Assembly: GCF_900489465.1 (NCBI RefSeq)
Contig: NZ_UEFQ01000030.1
Coordinates: 62,001-126,000, forward strand
DNA from: Aequorivita sp. CIP111184
GTDB lineage: Bacteria; Bacteroidota; Bacteroidia; Flavobacteriales; Flavobacteriaceae
Direction: 5' to 3'
Length of the DNA stretch: 64,000 nt
Shown here: one piece after another, positions 1-8,756 of the stretch
Numbering within the stretch: the first letter of the stretch is position 1
Layout of the letters: each line of letters opens with the position of its first letter
Notes under the pieces: model-generated
What the model was told of the DNA's origin: nothing
Database searches by the model: none
Seen by the model: the letters and a program-made list of their open reading frames with translations, nothing else
Made by a program: the position numbers and the translations under genes

Positions 1-43
1 AATTAATTTACATCATTATTTTGAAGTTAAAAGTTTGTGGGAT

Positions 44-697
44 TTATTGCTTAACTAAAATTGCAGTGGCTTTATTACCTGTGAGAAGATTCCATTCATA
101 AGAAGCCAAAAGAGTGCCTATTTCGTCGTAAATATTGAGCTGGGCAGTGTTGGGCCCAGAAGAACCCTGATTTAATGCTTCAAAATCTATTTTATTGAAA
201 CCTGATTTCAAAGGAAGGTCAAAACCTCTAAAACTACCCTCTAATCTGGCTTGGGGTATTACAATATCGCCATTAACATATACACGAATCATATCTCCAT
301 CCACAAACTCGTGATCGCGGTACATGAAAGTCGCCGTTTTTGCAGTTGTTTTAAAATCTCCAAGATATTGGTCTTTTCCATATTCGGGTTTTTCTTCTTT
401 ATCTTTTGTGAAATACTTCGGAGCCTTGTTAGTTCCTGTATACTCCAACAATCCATCCCCATTCTCCATGTCAATCTGCTTTTCTTTTTCTTTTCCAAGA
501 TCTGAATTATTCGACGTGTTTGGATTTTTTGTATTAGAAAGTGATGGAGCTTTTACTGCAGGAATTTCAAAACCTGTAGTATTTTCTATATTAGATTCGG
601 AGGAATCAAAACGAACAGAGCTATTAGATAAGTCTATTTGGGAAAATGCAGTTCCGCAAATTATATAAAAACCAAGAGCAACAAAATGCTTCACCAT
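44..697 (-). CDS. Secreted hypothetical protein
   Basis: This 217-aa protein has a Sec signal peptide with likely cleavage after AFS (GTAFSQ, about residue 19). A polar, Asn/Ser/Lys-rich linker (about 20-90) follows, then a compact beta-rich C-terminal domain (about 105-217) with alternating hydrophobic strands (MIRVYVNGDIV, LPLKSGFNKIDFEAL). It has no lipobox, so it is probably periplasmic or exported. I do not recognise a named family. It lies just downstream of, and on the same strand as, the small membrane protein at 784-984, so the two may be co-transcribed. The start is an ATG with the signal peptide directly after it. Confidence 0.75.
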   Translation of the reverse strand: MVKHFVALGFYIICGTAFSQIDLSNSSVRFDSSESNIENTTGFEIPAVKAPSLSNTKNPNTSNNSDLGKEKEKQIDMENGDGLLEYTGTNKAPKYFTKDKEEKPEYGKDQYLGDFKTTAKTATFMYRDHEFVDGDMIRVYVNGDIVIPQARLEGSFRGFDLPLKSGFNKIDFEALNQGSSGPNTAQLNIYDEIGTLLASYEWNLLTGNKATAILVKQ

Positions 698-783
698 AAT
701 ATGAAATTTAATAATTGGAGTTACAACAATTGCACCAAAAATAGTAGCAAAAAAGATAAGTTGCTGTTAAATAATTTAAAAGA

Positions 784-984
784 TTATTTATTTGTTTTAT
801 TTCTTTTTCCGCGCCAAATAAAGAAAAATAACACGGCACACAATGGCAAAACTATATATATAATTACATCTGCGGGATTACCTAAATCAATTGGTTTTTC
901 GCTTGGTTTAGGAACTTCTGTCGGTTTTTGAGCATAACATGTAGTTATTAGAAGTGTAAATAATACAAAAAGTATATTTTTCAT
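784..984 (-). CDS. Small secreted single-span membrane protein
   Basis: About 66 aa. It has an N-terminal signal sequence ending in CYAQ, a Pro/Lys-rich stretch (PTEVPKPSEKP), the segment GNPADV, one transmembrane helix (about IIYIVLPLCAVLFFFIW) and a short basic tail (RGKRNKTNK). The C-terminus is therefore probably cytoplasmic. The frame is open upstream to a TTG at 1047, but those residues would bury the signal peptide, so I prefer the ATG at 984; ATGs at 993 and 999 are possible. Function unknown. It is divergent from rpoD. Confidence 0.6.
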   Translation of the reverse strand: MKNILFVLFTLLITTCYAQKPTEVPKPSEKPIDLGNPADVIIYIVLPLCAVLFFFIWRGKRNKTNK

Positions 985-1121
985 AAATTTCATTTTCATT
1001 TTTTCTTGAAAATAGTTAAAATTATTTGGACTATCAAATTTTAACAACTTGTGTTAACTATTTGGAAATTAAAACAAAATGTCTTACTATGCCGTGTTAT
1101 TATTAAAAACATAAAGAATAT

Positions 1122-1988
1122 ATGAGACAACTTAAGATCACGAAGCAAGTAACCAACCGAGAAACCAAATCTTTAAACAGTTATCTACAGGATGTTAGCA
1201 AAATAGATTTGATAACGGCCGAAGAAGAAGTTGAGTTGGCCCAACGAATTCGTGAAGGAGATCAAGCTGCTCTAAATAAATTGAGCAGGGCAAATTTACG
1301 ATTTGTGATTTCCGTGGCAAAACAATACCAAAACCAAGGCCTTAGTCTTCCTGACCTTATTAACGAAGGAAACGTTGGTTTAGTAAAAGCTGCAAAAAGA
1401 TTTGATGAAACCAGAGGGTTTAAATTTATATCTTATGCTGTTTGGTGGATCCGTCAAGCTATTTTGCAAGCTATTGCAGAGCAGTCACGTGTGGTTCGGT
1501 TGCCGTTGAACAAAATTGGTGATATAAATAAAATAAAAAAGGCTTCAATCCATTTGGAGCAAAAATTTGAAAGGATCCCAACTGCTGCTGAAATTGCCAA
1601 AGAGCTTGATTTCAGTGAGTCTAAAGTGAAAAGTTCGCTTAAAAACTCTACGAGAAGTCTTTCCATGGACGCCCCTTTTCAAGAAGGAGAGAACGACAAC
1701 AATTTATATGATGTTCTTAGTTCCGGCGAAAGCCCTAATCCAGACAAAAATTTGTTGCACGAATCTTTGCGCATCGAAATAAACCGTGCGCTTGATACCT
1801 TGGCACCTAGAGAAGCAGATGTGGTAAAATTAAATTTTGGCCTTTGTGGACAACCGCCAATGACTTTGCAAGAAATAGGTGATACTTTTGATTTGAGCCG
1901 TGAGCGCGTTCGTCAGATTCGTGAAAAAGCGATTCGCAGGTTACGTCAAACCTCAAAAAGCCACATATTGAAGAAATATCTTGGATAA
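1122..1988 (+). CDS. rpoD: Primary RNA polymerase sigma factor RpoD/SigA
   Basis: This is a sigma-70 group 1 factor of 288 aa, the short form typical of Bacteroidota, without region 1.1 and the large non-conserved insert of E. coli RpoD. Region 1.2 ([20 protein letters not shown]), region 2 ([47 protein letters not shown]), region 3 (about 135-200) and region 4 with its helix-turn-helix ([28 protein letters not shown]) are all visible. It directs housekeeping transcription, here presumably from TTG/TAnnTTTG promoters like those found elsewhere in the window. It appears monocistronic. Confidence 0.97.
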   Translation: MRQLKITKQVTNRETKSLNSYLQDVSKIDLITAEEEVELAQRIREGDQAALNKLSRANLRFVISVAKQYQNQGLSLPDLINEGNVGLVKAAKRFDETRGFKFISYAVWWIRQAILQAIAEQSRVVRLPLNKIGDINKIKKASIHLEQKFERIPTAAEIAKELDFSESKVKSSLKNSTRSLSMDAPFQEGENDNNLYDVLSSGESPNPDKNLLHESLRIEINRALDTLAPREADVVKLNFGLCGQPPMTLQEIGDTFDLSRERVRQIREKAIRRLRQTSKSHILKKYLG

Positions 1989-2088
1989 ACAAAAAAGTTA
2001 AAATATTGAACAGGTCAATATTTTATGAATTTCTTAGGAACGGGTTTTATTTCTGCGGTTATCTTTATAAGATCAACCATCAACCAAA

Positions 2089-3909
2089 ATGACCACAGAA
2101 ATAATACTCGTTTTTTCTATTCTCTTTATAACTATTATTCTATTTGCTTTTGAAGTCTTTTCAGTAGACAAAATAGCGATGCTGATTATTGCCTCATTAG
2201 CCTTAACGGGTTTGGTGAAACCTGAAGAAGCAATTTCAGGTTTTTCAAACACAGCAACAATCACAGTACTTTCCCTAATGATTATTGCCCTAGCGCTAGA
2301 AGACAATGGTGTAATAGCTTCGCTGGCGCGTTTTCTTAAAAATCTTCATATTCTCCCCCTCTTTCTATTATTGCCTATCCTTATGTTTATTACGGGTGGT
2401 ATATCTGCATTTATAAATACTACGGCGGTGGTAATTGTTTTTATAAAAATCATTTCAGAATTATCTAAGCGATTTAATCTTCCCCAATCAAAATTACTTT
2501 TACCCATCTCTTTCGCGGGAATCTTAGGAGGAAGTTGCACACTGATGGGAACTTCTACAAACCTTATTGTAAATTCAGTTGCAAAAGATTTGGGCGCGGA
2601 ACGTTTCAGCTTTTTTGAATTTTCATTCTTTGGGCTTATCTTTCTAATTGTTGGAATAATTGTGGTAACCATTGCCTCAAGATGGCTTCCGAATGATTCT
2701 AAGGAAAATTTGCAAGAAGCTTATGATTTGGAAAACTATGTAACAACGGTAGTAATCAATAAAGACTCAGATTTAATAGATAAAAAAATTGAGGACACAT
2801 TCCTCTATACTAATCCTGAAATTTCTATACTAAAACTAACAAGAAATAAGCAAAATACTAATGCTCCCGGAAGATATATTACTTTAAAGGAAAATGATAA
2901 ATTAGTACTTATGTGCGATTTAGAAAATTTATCAAAACTTAACGATTCACAAGGATTGAGCATACATAAAACGCAAGAAGATATAGATAAAAGCCAACTT
3001 TTAAATGAAGAAGAAACAGAAATACAAAAAAAATCAGAAGATTGGGGTTTTGTTGAAGTACTTATTCTTCCAGGATCAATTTTAATAGGTAAAACATTAA
3101 AACAATTAAGGAAACAAACGTTTCAAAATGCATTACCTATAGCCATTAAAAAAAGAAGAAATATTAGAAATACAAAAGAACGACTTATCCGTAAAAACAT
3201 AAACCAAATAACGCTTAAACCGGGAGACAGATTACTGGTAGAAATTCCAAAAAATGAAATTGGCCAACTCTATGAAATGGAGAACGTAGCCATTTTAAGG
3301 GAACACAAAACCAAATCAGTAAATATCAAAAAAAGAACTATCTCCTTCGCTATATTGATTTTGGTTGTTGCATTGGCCGCAAGCGGAATTCTAACTATTT
3401 TAATTAGCGCGCTTACAGGTGTCTGTCTTTTACTGCTAACGCGTTGCTTAGATTTAAATGATGTGTATCATCGCATTAATTGGCAAGTAATCTTTCTACT
3501 TGCGGGAATGATTCCACTTGGAATAGCAATGAATAATACAGGAGCAGACAAATGGATCTCAGACCATTTACTCAACATACTGAGCGGCCAATCAAACCTT
3601 ATTGTTATTGGTTTAATATTTTTAATAACAATGTTAATGAGTAGTGTAGTGAGCAACAACGCTACGGCAATTATAATGACCCCAATTGCCATTGCTGTTG
3701 CCGTAGGTCTCGATTTAGCCATGAAACCGTTTATTCTATCGGTTTTGTTCGGTGCCAACTTTAGCTTTTTCACCCCAATGGGTTATCAAACAAACACTTT
3801 AATATATGGAATGGGCTTTTATAAGTTCAAACATTTTTTTATAATTGGAGGCATTCTTTCCCTGATTCTTTGGGTTTTGGGTACTTTTATGCTTTCCACT
3901 CTTTTTTAA
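2089..3909 (+). CDS. SLC13-family permease with two TrkA-C domains
   Basis: This 606-aa inner-membrane anion transporter belongs to the divalent anion:sodium symporter (SLC13/CitM-like) superfamily. It has an N-terminal block of hydrophobic helices (1-200), a soluble insert with two RCK-C/TrkA-C-like domains (about 210-290 and 310-395; motifs LKLTRN..TLKENDKLVLMC and LPGSILIGKTLKQL..KPGDRLLVEI), and a second helical block (about 410-606). The repeated signatures GGSCTLMGTSTNLIVNS and SNNATAIIMTPIAIA are characteristic. Substrate cannot be fixed from sequence; sulfate or another anion is usual for this architecture. The MscS gene starts 10 bp downstream, so the two are probably co-transcribed. 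Confidence 0.88.
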   Translation: MTTEIILVFSILFITIILFAFEVFSVDKIAMLIIASLALTGLVKPEEAISGFSNTATITVLSLMIIALALEDNGVIASLARFLKNLHILPLFLLLPILMFITGGISAFINTTAVVIVFIKIISELSKRFNLPQSKLLLPISFAGILGGSCTLMGTSTNLIVNSVAKDLGAERFSFFEFSFFGLIFLIVGIIVVTIASRWLPNDSKENLQEAYDLENYVTTVVINKDSDLIDKKIEDTFLYTNPEISILKLTRNKQNTNAPGRYITLKENDKLVLMCDLENLSKLNDSQGLSIHKTQEDIDKSQLLNEEETEIQKKSEDWGFVEVLILPGSILIGKTLKQLRKQTFQNALPIAIKKRRNIRNTKERLIRKNINQITLKPGDRLLVEIPKNEIGQLYEMENVAILREHKTKSVNIKKRTISFAILILVVALAASGILTILISALTGVCLLLLTRCLDLNDVYHRINWQVIFLLAGMIPLGIAMNNTGADKWISDHLLNILSGQSNLIVIGLIFLITMLMSSVVSNNATAIIMTPIAIAVAVGLDLAMKPFILSVLFGANFSFFTPMGYQTNTLIYGMGFYKFKHFFIIGGILSLILWVLGTFMLSTLF

Positions 3910-3919
3910 ATAATATAAT

Positions 3920-4837
3920 ATGTCAGAAAAATTTTCAGTAAACGATTCAATTTCAAATTTATGGAACAAGCTTGACGGTTGGCTTGATGCCATCATTCTA
4001 AAACTTCCCAACTTCGCTGTGGCAGTATTGGTAATGGTTATATTTTATTTTATTGCCAAAGGATTAAAAAGACTTTCATATAAAATACTTTTTAGGAAAA
4101 TAGTAGATGAATCCGTAAAACAGATGCTTGCGAAAATAGTAAAGGCTGTGGTTATTCTCATTGGCTTTTTTGTGGCCTTGGGTGTAATGCAGCTGGACAA
4201 AATACTTACCTCTGTTCTTGCCGGTGCGGGTGTAGTTGGGCTGGCTATTGGTTTAGCTTTGCAGGGAACACTTAGCAACACTTTTTCGGGACTTATGCTT
4301 TCCTTTTTGCCCAAAGTTCGAATTGGAGATTTTATTGATGCACAAGGAAAAAGCGGTTATGTTGATGAAATAAATCTTAGAAATGTAACAATTCGCCAAA
4401 CGGATAATGAGTATGTTGTAATTCCCAATTCAGTTTTTATAGAAAACCCCTTTACCAATTATTCATGGTCACATCGTTCACGAGTAGATGTAAGCTGCGG
4501 TGTAGGTTATGAAAGTAATTTACAAGAGGTAGAGGATTTGGTGGTAAAAGCTATGTCTGAGAATTTTGAGCAAAAGGAAAATGAGGGCGTGGAATTCTTT
4601 TTTACTGAATTTGGTGATAGTTCGATAAACTTCGTAACTCGTTTTTGGGTTGAAAGCACTAAACCAAAGCCAAAATTAGAAGCACAACACAAAGCCATAA
4701 AACTTATTAAAAAGAATTTTGATGAAGCTGGAATCAACATTCCTTTCCCTATCCGCACTTTGGATTTCGGAAAAAACAAATTGCAGATGGCTCCACGGGA
4801 AGAATCTTCAAGTGTTACTTCTGCTAATAAAGAATAA
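3920..4837 (+). CDS. MscS-family mechanosensitive channel
   Basis: This 305-aa small-conductance mechanosensitive channel has transmembrane helices in residues 20-110, a Gly/Ala-rich pore helix (LAGAGVVGLAIGLALQGTLSNTFSGLML), a beta domain with RIGDFIDAQGKSGYVDEINLRNVTI and VVIPNSVFIENP, and a C-terminal alpha/beta vestibule (170-280). The family opens on membrane tension to release solutes during hypo-osmotic shock. It is closely coupled to the upstream transporter gene. It is one of three MscS-type genes within about 6 kb; the three differ in length and sequence, so they are not recent duplicates. Confidence 0.93.
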   Translation: MSEKFSVNDSISNLWNKLDGWLDAIILKLPNFAVAVLVMVIFYFIAKGLKRLSYKILFRKIVDESVKQMLAKIVKAVVILIGFFVALGVMQLDKILTSVLAGAGVVGLAIGLALQGTLSNTFSGLMLSFLPKVRIGDFIDAQGKSGYVDEINLRNVTIRQTDNEYVVIPNSVFIENPFTNYSWSHRSRVDVSCGVGYESNLQEVEDLVVKAMSENFEQKENEGVEFFFTEFGDSSINFVTRFWVESTKPKPKLEAQHKAIKLIKKNFDEAGINIPFPIRTLDFGKNKLQMAPREESSSVTSANKE

Positions 4838-4865
4838 ATTGTTAAATCAACCATAAACTATAATT

Positions 4866-5003
4866 ATGAAAAAATTGCTCAGGATATTGCTTGCCGGTTG
4901 GGGCGCCAAAAAAATTGGTGGTGGAAAATGCGGCTGTATTGGAACCATAGTGGTATTTATTATACTCTATTGGCTTTTGGGATACGTTTTTAAACTTTTC
5001 TGA
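4866..5003 (+). CDS. 45-aa Gly-rich single-span membrane protein
   Basis: This short ORF begins ATG AAA AAA and encodes 45 residues: a basic amphipathic N-terminus (MKKLLRILLAGWGAKK), a glycine/cysteine-rich turn (IGGGKCGCIG) and one hydrophobic helix (TIVVFIILYWLLGYVF) ending KLF. The composition is coherent for a small membrane protein. I recall similar Gly-rich AGWGAKK..GG peptides in other flavobacteria, but cannot check this here. It follows the MscS stop by 28 bp and may belong to that transcript. Function unknown. Confidence 0.6.
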   Translation: MKKLLRILLAGWGAKKIGGGKCGCIGTIVVFIILYWLLGYVFKLF

Positions 5004-5063
5004 AGAATTTCTTTTAACAAAACAATAGCATCCATTAACTAATTTTTTGGTGAGGTAGGCGGT

Positions 5064-5071
5064 TATATTTG
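5064..5071 (+). promoter_or_regulatory. Bacteroidota -7 box upstream of OmpA-like gene
   Basis: TATATTTG matches the TAnnTTTG -7 consensus and lies about 28 bp before the ATG. A TTG lies only 14 bp upstream, shorter than the usual spacing near 19, so the -33 element is uncertain. Confidence 0.5.
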
Positions 5072-5099
5072 CATAACAAACCTTTAAAACTTAAGTATT

Positions 5100-5942
5100 A
5101 TGAAAAAAGCTATTGCACTAACCCTGCTGGCAGGAGCACTTTTTGCTACTTCGTGTGTATCAAAAAAGAAGTATGTAGAACTGGAAAATCAATACAATGA
5201 TACCCGCTCTACACTCTCTAAAACCCAGCTTGAAAAAGAAGAAATTGAAGCCAAATACGCCAAGATTGAAGAGCGCGTTGCTAGCTACAATTCAAAGATT
5301 CAATCGTTAACTGACAGTAATAACAGCCGCCTGCAAGAAATTGAAGGTGTTGTAATTTCAGAAAACGATAAAGAGAAAATGAGGAAAGCCCTTGCCAATG
5401 TAGATCCCCAAGAATTGGCACAAGCTAAAACCCTTAAAGATTCAATGAATCTTATTGTTTCGCACAATCTTAAAAAGAATCTCGACAGCAGTTTAGTTGG
5501 CGAAGGTGAAGAAGATGATATCAAAATTGATATTGATGAAACTGTGGTAATGATTACCATTTCTGATAAATTATTGTTTAAATCAGGAAGTGCAAGTGTT
5601 AACTCTAAAGCTAATCCCCTTTTAGAGCGTCTTGCAAATGTAATCAACAGCGAACCTGCTTTGGAAGTTATGGTTGAAGGTCATACCGATAGCCAAACTG
5701 TAAAGCCAGGTGCCTATATTAAAGACAACTGGGAGTTGAGTGTTGATCGTTCAACAGCCGTTATCCGTATATTACAAGATAAATATGGCGTGGCTCCTGA
5801 AAAGTTGATTGCAGCTGGACGTAGTAGTTTTCATCCATTAACGGAAAATGAAACCAAAGAAGGTCGTGCCTCAAACAGAAGAACACGTATTGTAATTTTG
5901 CCAAATCTTGACAAATTTTTGGCCTTGCTTTCTGCAAACTAA
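5100..5942 (+). CDS. OmpA-family peptidoglycan-binding lipoprotein
   Basis: 280 aa. The N-terminus is a lipoprotein signal (LAGALFATSC, lipidation Cys about residue 19). A coiled-coil region (about 25-80, rich in Glu/Lys/Ser) follows, then a C-terminal OmpA domain (about 150-275) with VMVEGHTDSQ, NWELSVDRSTAVIRIL and the closing ASNRRTRIVI. The Asp and Arg residues of the last two motifs bind diaminopimelate in this family. It should tether the outer membrane to peptidoglycan from the periplasmic side. It is monocistronic, with its own promoter and a strong terminator. Confidence 0.93.
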   Translation: MKKAIALTLLAGALFATSCVSKKKYVELENQYNDTRSTLSKTQLEKEEIEAKYAKIEERVASYNSKIQSLTDSNNSRLQEIEGVVISENDKEKMRKALANVDPQELAQAKTLKDSMNLIVSHNLKKNLDSSLVGEGEEDDIKIDIDETVVMITISDKLLFKSGSASVNSKANPLLERLANVINSEPALEVMVEGHTDSQTVKPGAYIKDNWELSVDRSTAVIRILQDKYGVAPEKLIAAGRSSFHPLTENETKEGRASNRRTRIVILPNLDKFLALLSAN

Positions 5943-5966
5943 AAATAGAGAGTAAATAACTATGGT

Positions 5967-6004
5967 AAAAAGGCGATTCATTTTAAAATGAATCGCCTTT
6001 TTTA
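5967..6004. terminator. Bidirectional intrinsic terminator
   Basis: A perfect palindromic stem (AAGGCGATTCATTTT / AAAATGAATCGCCTT) has an A run on its left and a T run on its right. It sits between the convergent OmpA-like gene (+) and SDR gene (-) and should serve both. Confidence 0.9.
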
Positions 6005-6027
6005 TACGCTATTTTTAAATATGTAAT

Positions 6028-6753
6028 TTATTTTGAAGGAGGCATAGTTGGTCGCACTTCTATCTTGCTTGGTAGCGTGCGCGGGTTCATTTTCAGTAAA
6101 TCAACTATTAATTCACCAATATCTTCCTTTTGTATTTTCCAAGCACCTTTCTCATCGGGCTCATTACCAGCAAAATGAGTTGAAACCGAACCAGGCATAA
6201 TTGTACTCACCTTTATCCCATAATCGCGAAGATCTAGCATTGCAGCTTGTGTAAAACCTGTTAAACCAAATTTACTCGCGTTGTACGCACTTCCACCTTT
6301 AAAGAAATTGGTTCCCGCCAAACTGGAGATACTTATAAAATACCCTTTATTTTTTTTCAGTTGGTCAATACTCGCTTTCAAAGAATAGAATGGTCCAGAA
6401 AGATTCGTGTCTATGGTCTCCTTCCATTCTTCTATAGTAATATCTTCAACAGAGCCAAAATGTCCCAATCCAGCATTTGCAATTACAATATCAACTCCTC
6501 CAAATTTATCAACAGCGTCTTTAACTGCTTTTTGCTGACTTTCATAACTACGGACGTCTGCTTCCAAACCAATGGCTTGTGCCCTATCATTTCCATTGGC
6601 GTTTAATTGTTTTGCGGCTTCATCAGCTGTTTCTTTTGTTCTTCCGGTTATAGCAACGTTAATGCCCTCTTTTAGCAAAGCTTCGGCAATTCCATAACCT
6701 ATTCCTTTTGTACCGCCTGTAACCAGTGCGGATTTTTTTCCTAAATCATTCAT
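6028..6753 (-). CDS. Short-chain dehydrogenase/reductase
   Basis: This 241-aa classical SDR has a Rossmann NAD(P)-binding motif TGGTKGIGYGIA (about 11-22), a NAG motif (NAGLGHFG), the catalytic Ser in SISSLAG and the YNASK motif. The Thr/Arg after the second strand (TGRTKE) hints at NADP preference. It resembles 3-oxoacyl-ACP reductase-like enzymes, but substrate cannot be assigned. No partner genes are adjacent; the VanX-like gene is divergent. Confidence 0.9.
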   Translation of the reverse strand: MNDLGKKSALVTGGTKGIGYGIAEALLKEGINVAITGRTKETADEAAKQLNANGNDRAQAIGLEADVRSYESQQKAVKDAVDKFGGVDIVIANAGLGHFGSVEDITIEEWKETIDTNLSGPFYSLKASIDQLKKNKGYFISISSLAGTNFFKGGSAYNASKFGLTGFTQAAMLDLRDYGIKVSTIMPGSVSTHFAGNEPDEKGAWKIQKEDIGELIVDLLKMNPRTLPSKIEVRPTMPPSK

Positions 6754-6769
6754 GTTTTTTCGTTTTTAC

Positions 6770-6777
6770 CAAAGTTA
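6770..6777 (-). promoter_or_regulatory. -7 box for SDR gene
   Basis: On the minus strand this reads TAACTTTG, a match to TAnnTTTG, about 17 bp before the SDR ATG. No clear TTG is at the expected -33 position. Confidence 0.45.
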
Positions 6778-6823
6778 CAAATAGCGAAAGCGAATGTTAT
6801 TAAATTCTGCTTAAATTTGAGAA

Positions 6824-7438
6824 ATGAAATTGCTAATTATTCTACTTTTCACGGTTTTGCTATTCAGTTTTTCTTCGGAAGAAAAATCTCAAGCCCCCTT
6901 GGTCAATCTTGAAACACTTTCAACTGAATTTAACTATGAAATACGCTACGCCACTCCAAACAATTTTATAGGTGAAACCCTGTATGACTGTCCAAAGTGT
7001 CTGCTCCAGCCTGACGTTGCAGAAGCTCTTTTACAAGCCAATCAATATTTTTGCAAAAAAGGCTACAGAATAAAATTATATGACTGCTATCGTCCGTTGG
7101 ACGTGCAAAAAAAGATGTGGGCTAAAGTTCCACGACCAACTTATGTTGGGAATCCTTATGGAAACGGATCTATTCATAATAAAGGTGCGGCCGTAGATAT
7201 TACCCTGGAAACTTTAGATGGGTGTTATGTTGAAATGGGCAGTGATTATGATTATTTTGGAAAGGAAGCGCATATTGATAATTACAATTTTTCAAAAGAT
7301 ATTTTAGAAAACCGAAAATTGCTTTTTGAAGGCATGCGCAAATTTGGGTTTAATACCATTCGAACTGAATGGTGGCATTTCAGTTTCCGAAAAAACTGGA
7401 GCTATAAAACGTTGAATGTACCTCTTCCGTGCGATTAA
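6824..7438 (+). CDS. D-alanyl-D-alanine dipeptidase (VanX/DdpX-like, M15D)
   Basis: This 204-aa exported zinc peptidase has a hydrophobic N-terminal signal (about 1-17) and the M15D signature: a SIHNKGAAVD motif giving zinc ligands His118 and Asp125, and EWWHF giving the catalytic Glu182 and zinc ligand His185. The Arg of YDCYRP matches the transition-state arginine of VanX. The family cleaves D-Ala-D-Ala. With no vanH or vanA ligase nearby, a role in peptidoglycan dipeptide salvage is likelier than glycopeptide resistance. It ends one base before the convergent MscS gene stop. Confidence 0.9.
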   Translation: MKLLIILLFTVLLFSFSSEEKSQAPLVNLETLSTEFNYEIRYATPNNFIGETLYDCPKCLLQPDVAEALLQANQYFCKKGYRIKLYDCYRPLDVQKKMWAKVPRPTYVGNPYGNGSIHNKGAAVDITLETLDGCYVEMGSDYDYFGKEAHIDNYNFSKDILENRKLLFEGMRKFGFNTIRTEWWHFSFRKNWSYKTLNVPLPCD

Positions 7439-7439
7439 A

Positions 7440-8366
7440 TTAATTTTCCTTTTTCGGAAGTTCCTTTTTAACTTCTTTGCTCATTCTAAATGGAATTTCG
7501 GGCGTGTTTTTATAAAGTTTTAATTCAATAACATCTGATGGAAGATTGAAATCTTTAGCGGCTAAAGCCTCTTTTACTTCTTTGATTACCAAACCACGTA
7601 AAACTCTTGAAGCGCGTCGATAGTCAACCGTATCAACCCAAAAATAGACTTTTAAATTTACGGTACTTGCAGCAAGTTCATCTTCAATAACGAAGTTTTC
7701 ATGAAACTCATCCCTAATAATTTCCTTATTGCTATCCAAAATTACTTGTATCACATTTTTAGCCGCTTCTATATCGTCTTCATAGCCAATACCCACAGTA
7801 AAATCTACTCTGTAAAAACCATCTGCTGTATAATTTTCAACCGGTTTTGTAAGTACATCACTATTGGGAATGTAAATATCGCGACCATCAAATGTTTTTA
7901 TGTGGGAATACCGAAAACTCAAAGCCTTCACTTTTCCGAAGATATCATCAACCTTAATGGTATCGTTAATATTAAAAGGTCTATTGAAAGCAAGAATAAC
8001 TCCTGCTAAAAAATTCTTCCCAATATCCTGAAAGGCAAATCCCAAAATTATTGCCCCGCCGCCAACTGCTGTTAAAAGCCCCGTGGCAATTCCATCCAAT
8101 CCTGCTATTCGCAATGCGAGCATAATTGCAATAATAATAAGCACGATTTTTACTGCTTGCGCCAAAAATCTGGACATTAAAGGGTCTTCAGATTTTTTCT
8201 GAAATTGTTTTTTATAAAAATTGGTCAATACCTGAGCCAGCAAAACGCCCAAAATTATAACCAATATTGCCAATGCAACACGTGGAAGTATCTTTAAAAA
8301 TTCATCGTAATAGTTTTCTATAGAATTTTGGATTGTTTCTGTAGGCGATTGTAGCAATGCGAGCAT
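7440..8366 (-). CDS. MscS-family mechanosensitive channel
   Basis: 308 aa. Helices occupy about 25-110, followed by the pore helix (LLTAVGGGAIILGFAFQDIGKNFLAGVIL), the beta domain (NINDTIKVDDIFGKVKALSFRYSHI, DGRDIYIPNSDVLTKPV) and a C-terminal vestibule domain. The C-terminal tail is lysine-rich. The sequence belongs to the group with FQDIGKNF rather than LQGTLSNT, so it differs from the channel at 3920. It is convergent with the VanX-like gene and divergent from the DUF3817/YbdG-like pair. Confidence 0.92.
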   Translation of the reverse strand: MLALLQSPTETIQNSIENYYDEFLKILPRVALAILVIILGVLLAQVLTNFYKKQFQKKSEDPLMSRFLAQAVKIVLIIIAIMLALRIAGLDGIATGLLTAVGGGAIILGFAFQDIGKNFLAGVILAFNRPFNINDTIKVDDIFGKVKALSFRYSHIKTFDGRDIYIPNSDVLTKPVENYTADGFYRVDFTVGIGYEDDIEAAKNVIQVILDSNKEIIRDEFHENFVIEDELAASTVNLKVYFWVDTVDYRRASRVLRGLVIKEVKEALAAKDFNLPSDVIELKLYKNTPEIPFRMSKEVKKELPKKEN

Positions 8367-8452
8367 TTTTTTCTTTTAAAGATAATCATTCTTCCCAAAA
8401 GAAATCTTCGTTTAAATTAATCTTAAAGTTTAGCAGACAAATATGCAAGGTG

Positions 8453-8460
8453 TATCTTTG
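8453..8460 (+). promoter_or_regulatory. -7 box for DUF3817 operon
   Basis: TATCTTTG matches TAnnTTTG and lies about 18 bp before the ATG at 8478. No clear TTG occurs at -33. Confidence 0.5.
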
Positions 8461-8477
8461 CCAAAAACCAAAAAACA

Positions 8478-8756
8478 TTGGAACTTTCAATAAAATCATT
8501 TCGATTAATCAGCACCTTAGAGGCTATATCTTTTCTTGTACTTTTAGGTATTGCAATGCCTTTAAAATATATTTGGAATATGCCGCAAATGGTTCAGATT
8601 GTGGGGATGGCTCACGGTGTTTTATTTGTGCTTTACGTTGGTGGCGCAATTTATATGTTCAATAAATTGAAATGGTCAATTAAAGATTTAATCATTGTTA
8701 TTATGTGCTCTGTACTGCCATTTGGTCCATTTTATGTAGAACGTAAATATCTATAA
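8478..8756 (+). CDS. DUF3817 membrane protein
   Basis: This 92-aa protein has three predicted helices and the DUF3817 layout: RLISTLEAISFLVLL at the N-terminus, GMAHGVLFVLYVG in the centre and a C-terminal VLPFGPFYVERKYL. Function is unknown; the family is a small integral membrane protein. Its TAA overlaps the ATG of the next gene by one base (TAATG), which suggests translational coupling with the YbdG-like channel. Confidence 0.87.
   Translation: MELSIKSFRLISTLEAISFLVLLGIAMPLKYIWNMPQMVQIVGMAHGVLFVLYVGGAIYMFNKLKWSIKDLIIVIMCSVLPFGPFYVERKYL

Noticed and set aside
6812-6824. TAAATTTG box upstream of the VanX-like gene
   Set aside because: It ends only 4 bp before the ATG, with no TTG at -33, so it would leave no leader; not called as a promoter.
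6824-7438. Vancomycin resistance locus (VanX)
   Set aside because: No vanH, vanA-type ligase, or VanRS genes; single dipeptidase is likelier a salvage or housekeeping enzyme.
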